Assembly (NCBI GenBank): GCA_050050115.1
Contig: JASFUX010000030.1
Location: forward strand, 1-18,677
Direction: 5' to 3'
Length of the DNA: 18,677 bases
Source of the DNA: JASFUX01 sp050050115
Lineage (GTDB): Bacteria > Pseudomonadota > Alphaproteobacteria > Caulobacterales > Maricaulaceae
Below the pieces are notes generated by a model. The model made no database searches, had not been told where the DNA came from, and worked only from the letters and a program-made list of their open reading frames with translations. Position 1 is the first letter of the stretch. Each line of letters begins with the position of its first letter. The translations under genes and the position numbers were made by a program. Positions 17,239 through 18,677 of this stretch are shown piece by piece.

Positions 17239-17262
17239 CAGTGTGTCAGTTTCGAAACACTG
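17239..17262. promoter_or_regulatory. nested palindrome in the mmcB upstream region
   Basis: GTTTCGAAAC (17249-17258) is a perfect 10-bp palindrome. Overlapping it, CAGTGT (17239-17244) and ACACTG (17257-17262) form a wider inverted repeat. It lies midway between the divergent DUF262 and mmcB starts and could be an operator. It does not match the alphaproteobacterial LexA box (GTTC, 7 bases, GTTC). Confidence 0.4.
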
Positions 17263-17303
17263 GGCGCATCCGCGCGGGTCAGGGCCGCGCGCGTGAAACA
17301 TTC

Positions 17304-17323
17304 GGAACGTTCCATGACCGATC
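17304..17323 (+). promoter_or_regulatory. palindrome and LexA-box-like sequence at the mmcB start
   Basis: GGAACGTTCC (17304-17313) is a perfect palindrome ending directly before the mmcB ATG. GTTC (17309-17312), seven bases, then GATC (17320-17323) matches the alphaproteobacterial SOS box (GTTC-N7-GTTC) at seven of eight positions. The mmcB gene belongs to the LexA regulon in Caulobacter, so this is suggestive, but the mismatch and the overlap with the start codon make it weak. Confidence 0.25.
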
Positions 17324-17805
17324 CGGTCGCTGCAGCACCCGCCGCCGAGCCGATCTCGGAAACCGCGCCGCGCGACGCCGTCACCCAGGCGGTCACCCGC
17401 GGCGCCGCGCGCGCTATGGCGGACCGCGGCTGCGCGGTCATTACCGAGTTCGAGCTGCCGAACGGCCGGCGCGCCGATTTGTTCGCGCTCGCAGCGGACG
17501 GCGAGATCGCGATCGTCGAAGTGAAGTCCGGGCTTGAGGACTTTCGCACCGACGCCAAGTGGCCGGAATATTTCGACTATTGCGATCGGCTGTATTTCGC
17601 CGTCGCCGAGGATTTCCCACGCGAGATCCTACCGGAAGATGTCGGTCTGATCATCGCGGACGGCTTCGGCGGCGCGGTCCTGCGTCCGTCTCCGGTCTCA
17701 AAGCTCGCCCCGGCGCGCCGCAGAGCGCTCACGTTGCGCGCGGCGCGGGTCGCGGCGGGACGGCTGATGCGGGCGAAGGAGGATATAAGCTCGCTGCCAA
17801 CTTGA
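17314..17805 (+). CDS. mmcB: MmcB family DNA repair protein
   Basis: The 163-aa cytoplasmic protein is a clear MmcB-family member. It has a PD-(D/E)XK nuclease-type core: Glu45, then GRRADLFAL with Asp55, then IVEVKSG with Glu69 and Lys71, followed by the family segments DFRTDAKWPEYFDYCDRLYFAV and EDVGLIIADGFGGAVLR. MmcB is an alphaproteobacterial protein tied to the SOS response and DNA damage in Caulobacter; its exact reaction is not established. I chose the ATG at 17314; a GTG at 17293 in frame is possible. It is divergent from the DUF262 gene across 198 bp. No partner gene follows: the next plus-strand gene is 140 bp away and of different composition. Confidence 0.92.
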   Translation: MTDPVAAAPAAEPISETAPRDAVTQAVTRGAARAMADRGCAVITEFELPNGRRADLFALAADGEIAIVEVKSGLEDFRTDAKWPEYFDYCDRLYFAVAEDFPREILPEDVGLIIADGFGGAVLRPSPVSKLAPARRRALTLRAARVAAGRLMRAKEDISSLPT

Positions 17806-17848
17806 ACACCAGGGCAACCAACACTTGCATTGCCGGAATCGCGAGGTT

Positions 17849-17869
17849 GTGTCAGCGCCGCAATGACAC
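17849..17869. other. small inverted repeat after mmcB
   Basis: GTGTCA (17849-17854) and TGACAC (17864-17869) form a 6-bp dyad with a 9-nt loop about 45 nt after the mmcB stop. No T-run follows. It marks the boundary to the AT-richer right-hand segment. Role unknown. Confidence 0.3.
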
Positions 17870-17945
17870 TTATGCGTTCATCTTTGCTTAGGCTCTAGAC
17901 GGAATACTACTTTCGCCGCCAACCCGGCAGCCGCTGGAGGTTGAA

Positions 17946-18227
17946 ATGGTTGGAGCGATGAACGCGGAACATCCGCCATCTGCACGGAACACAGGCGTGC
18001 ATATCGTGCTGAGACTTCTTGGCCTTATTGCACCGTATGCGTATTTTCCTGTCTACATATTCCTCATCTCGAACTACGCTCAACAAAGCAGGTGGATTTG
18101 GGCAGTCGCGACCCTTGCACTTGCGATACTGTTTTCGATTTCCTTCAACATCTCAGCGATCGCTCGGAGGCGCTCGAAACCACGCCGCTCTCCAGATGTT
18201 GAGGATAGGCAGCACAAAGTGAACTAA
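17946..18227 (+). CDS. small hypothetical membrane protein with two helices
   Basis: I do not recognise this 93-aa protein. It has a short polar N-terminus, two predicted transmembrane helices (about residues 20-43 and 51-72), and a basic tail rich in Arg, Lys and Pro, which suggests both ends are cytoplasmic. The start is well supported: GGAGG lies five bases before the ATG at 17946. Codon use is markedly less GC-biased than in mmcB, so recent acquisition is likely. Its last 75 bp overlap, in antisense, the end of the convergent membrane protein gene at 18153-18635. Two-helix proteins of this size occur as holins, toxin-antitoxin components and regulators, but nothing here selects one. Confidence 0.6.
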   Translation: MVGAMNAEHPPSARNTGVHIVLRLLGLIAPYAYFPVYIFLISNYAQQSRWIWAVATLALAILFSISFNISAIARRRSKPRRSPDVEDRQHKVN

Positions 18228-18635
18228 TATATAGTACCGTATAAAGAAAAAAGTAATGAGAAAGAGCCCGGCCAAAGTTAGCACAGACGGCACATTCCGC
18301 CAATTGATTGACAGCCCGAGCCACCGCAGCATGACCGGATCAAGGTCGAACACTGGTTCGGTCACTAGCTCGCTTAACATCATTAGCAATGACAACAGGA
18401 AAAGTATCCCGCTGAGGTGAAATCCGGGTACTGATTTGTTGAACACATCAACGACGGCGTTGGAAATTCGCGCTCGCGGCTCTTCGGCGGAACCCGCGAG
18501 CGAAACCTCAGTCTGAATCCCCATAATTACGACAGCCATACCTATGGCGTTCAGCGCGACCAGCAAGACCTCTTCGCCTGTCGGCCCGGTGCCGCGCACG
18601 CTTTCAACAACGCTCACTAAAAAGTCAAACACCAC
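18153..18635 (-). CDS. hypothetical membrane protein with about three helices
   Basis: I do not recognise this 160-aa protein. Hydrophobic stretches lie at about residues 20-45, 73-92 and 115-146, the last long enough for one helix plus a re-entrant or amphipathic part with many Phe and Tyr. Composition is AT-richer than the rest of the window. The only plausible start is the GTG at 18635: the first ATG lies 32 codons inside, after part of the first helix. No normal ribosome site is present; instead a run of nine G (18645-18637 on the coding strand) ends one base before the GTG and may pair with the anti-Shine-Dalgarno sequence. The end overlaps the convergent 93-aa gene by 75 bp. Confidence 0.55.
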   Translation of the reverse strand: MVFDFLVSVVESVRGTGPTGEEVLLVALNAIGMAVVIMGIQTEVSLAGSAEEPRARISNAVVDVFNKSVPGFHLSGILFLLSLLMMLSELVTEPVFDLDPVMLRWLGLSINWRNVPSVLTLAGLFLITFFFIRYYILVHFVLPILNIWRAAWFRAPPSDR

Positions 18636-18636
18636 G

Positions 18637-18645
18637 CCCCCCCCC
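18637..18645. repeat. C9/G9 homopolymer tract before a start codon
   Basis: Nine consecutive C on the plus strand (G on the coding strand of the 160-aa membrane protein) lie one base before its GTG start, where the ribosome site should be. Such tracts can slip during replication and change spacing or translation. A perfect palindrome GAGAGCTCTC (18651-18660) lies just beyond. Confidence 0.6.
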
Positions 18646-18677
18646 GTTTGGAGAGCTCTCGAGCTAATCGGCTAACA

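Noticed and set aside
17116..17313. Canonical LexA box (GTTC-N7-GTTC) upstream of mmcB
   Set aside because: I searched both strands of the region and found no exact match. Only a seven-of-eight match overlapping the start codon exists, reported as a weak feature.

Overview
The window is GC-rich chromosomal DNA from an alphaproteobacterium, most likely of the Caulobacterales/Maricaulales/Parvularculales type. The taxonomic guess rests on families that are typical of that class (DUF2794, MmcB, DUF1223 beside aconitase, aconitase divergent from ccmAB) and on one promoter resembling the Caulobacter housekeeping consensus. No rRNA, tRNA, CRISPR array or intact transposase gene was seen.

Left part (1-5950). 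A minus-strand unit reads ccmA-ccmB (haem exporter ABC subunits for c-type cytochrome maturation), then a DUF4163/DUF3298 lipoprotein that runs off the left edge. Divergent from it is acnA (aconitase A, 896 aa, cluster cysteines intact), followed by a secreted DUF1223 thioredoxin-fold protein.

Centre-left (5954-10415). A tightly coupled four-gene minus-strand operon encodes a GldA-like ATPase, an ABC-2 permease, a GldG-like auxiliary protein and a DUF4340 protein: a complete non-gliding Gld-type ABC system. Upstream lies a long intergenic region with a leader hairpin, then DUF2794 on the plus strand.

Centre (11143-12349). A small accessory islet holds a truncated RHS-repeat remnant, a REP-like palindrome exactly where the RHS similarity stops, and an unrecognised secreted protein. 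It is bounded by two nearly identical 26-nt terminator hairpins in the same orientation.

Centre-right (12350-15188). A Bax inhibitor-1/YccA membrane protein lacks both conserved pore aspartates. A GDSL/SGNH lipoprotein keeps its nucleophile but has lost the block III Asn and the catalytic Asp and His, so it looks like a pseudoenzyme. Between it and thpR (RNA 2',3'-cyclic phosphodiesterase) is a G-rich/C-rich structured spacer. A minimal HExxH zincin metallopeptidase follows on the minus strand.

Right part (15220-18677). A single-chain DUF262-DUF1524 (GmrSD-like) protein is divergent from mmcB, a PD-(D/E)XK DNA-repair protein; their shared 198-bp promoter region contains two perfect 10-bp palindromes. 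The last ~870 bp are visibly AT-richer and hold two unrecognised small membrane proteins, convergent and overlapping by 75 bp. One of them has a G9 tract directly before its start.

The best candidates for undescribed biology are the SGNH pseudoenzyme, the structured spacer before thpR, the terminator-bounded RHS islet, and the overlapping membrane-protein pair with its homopolymer tract.
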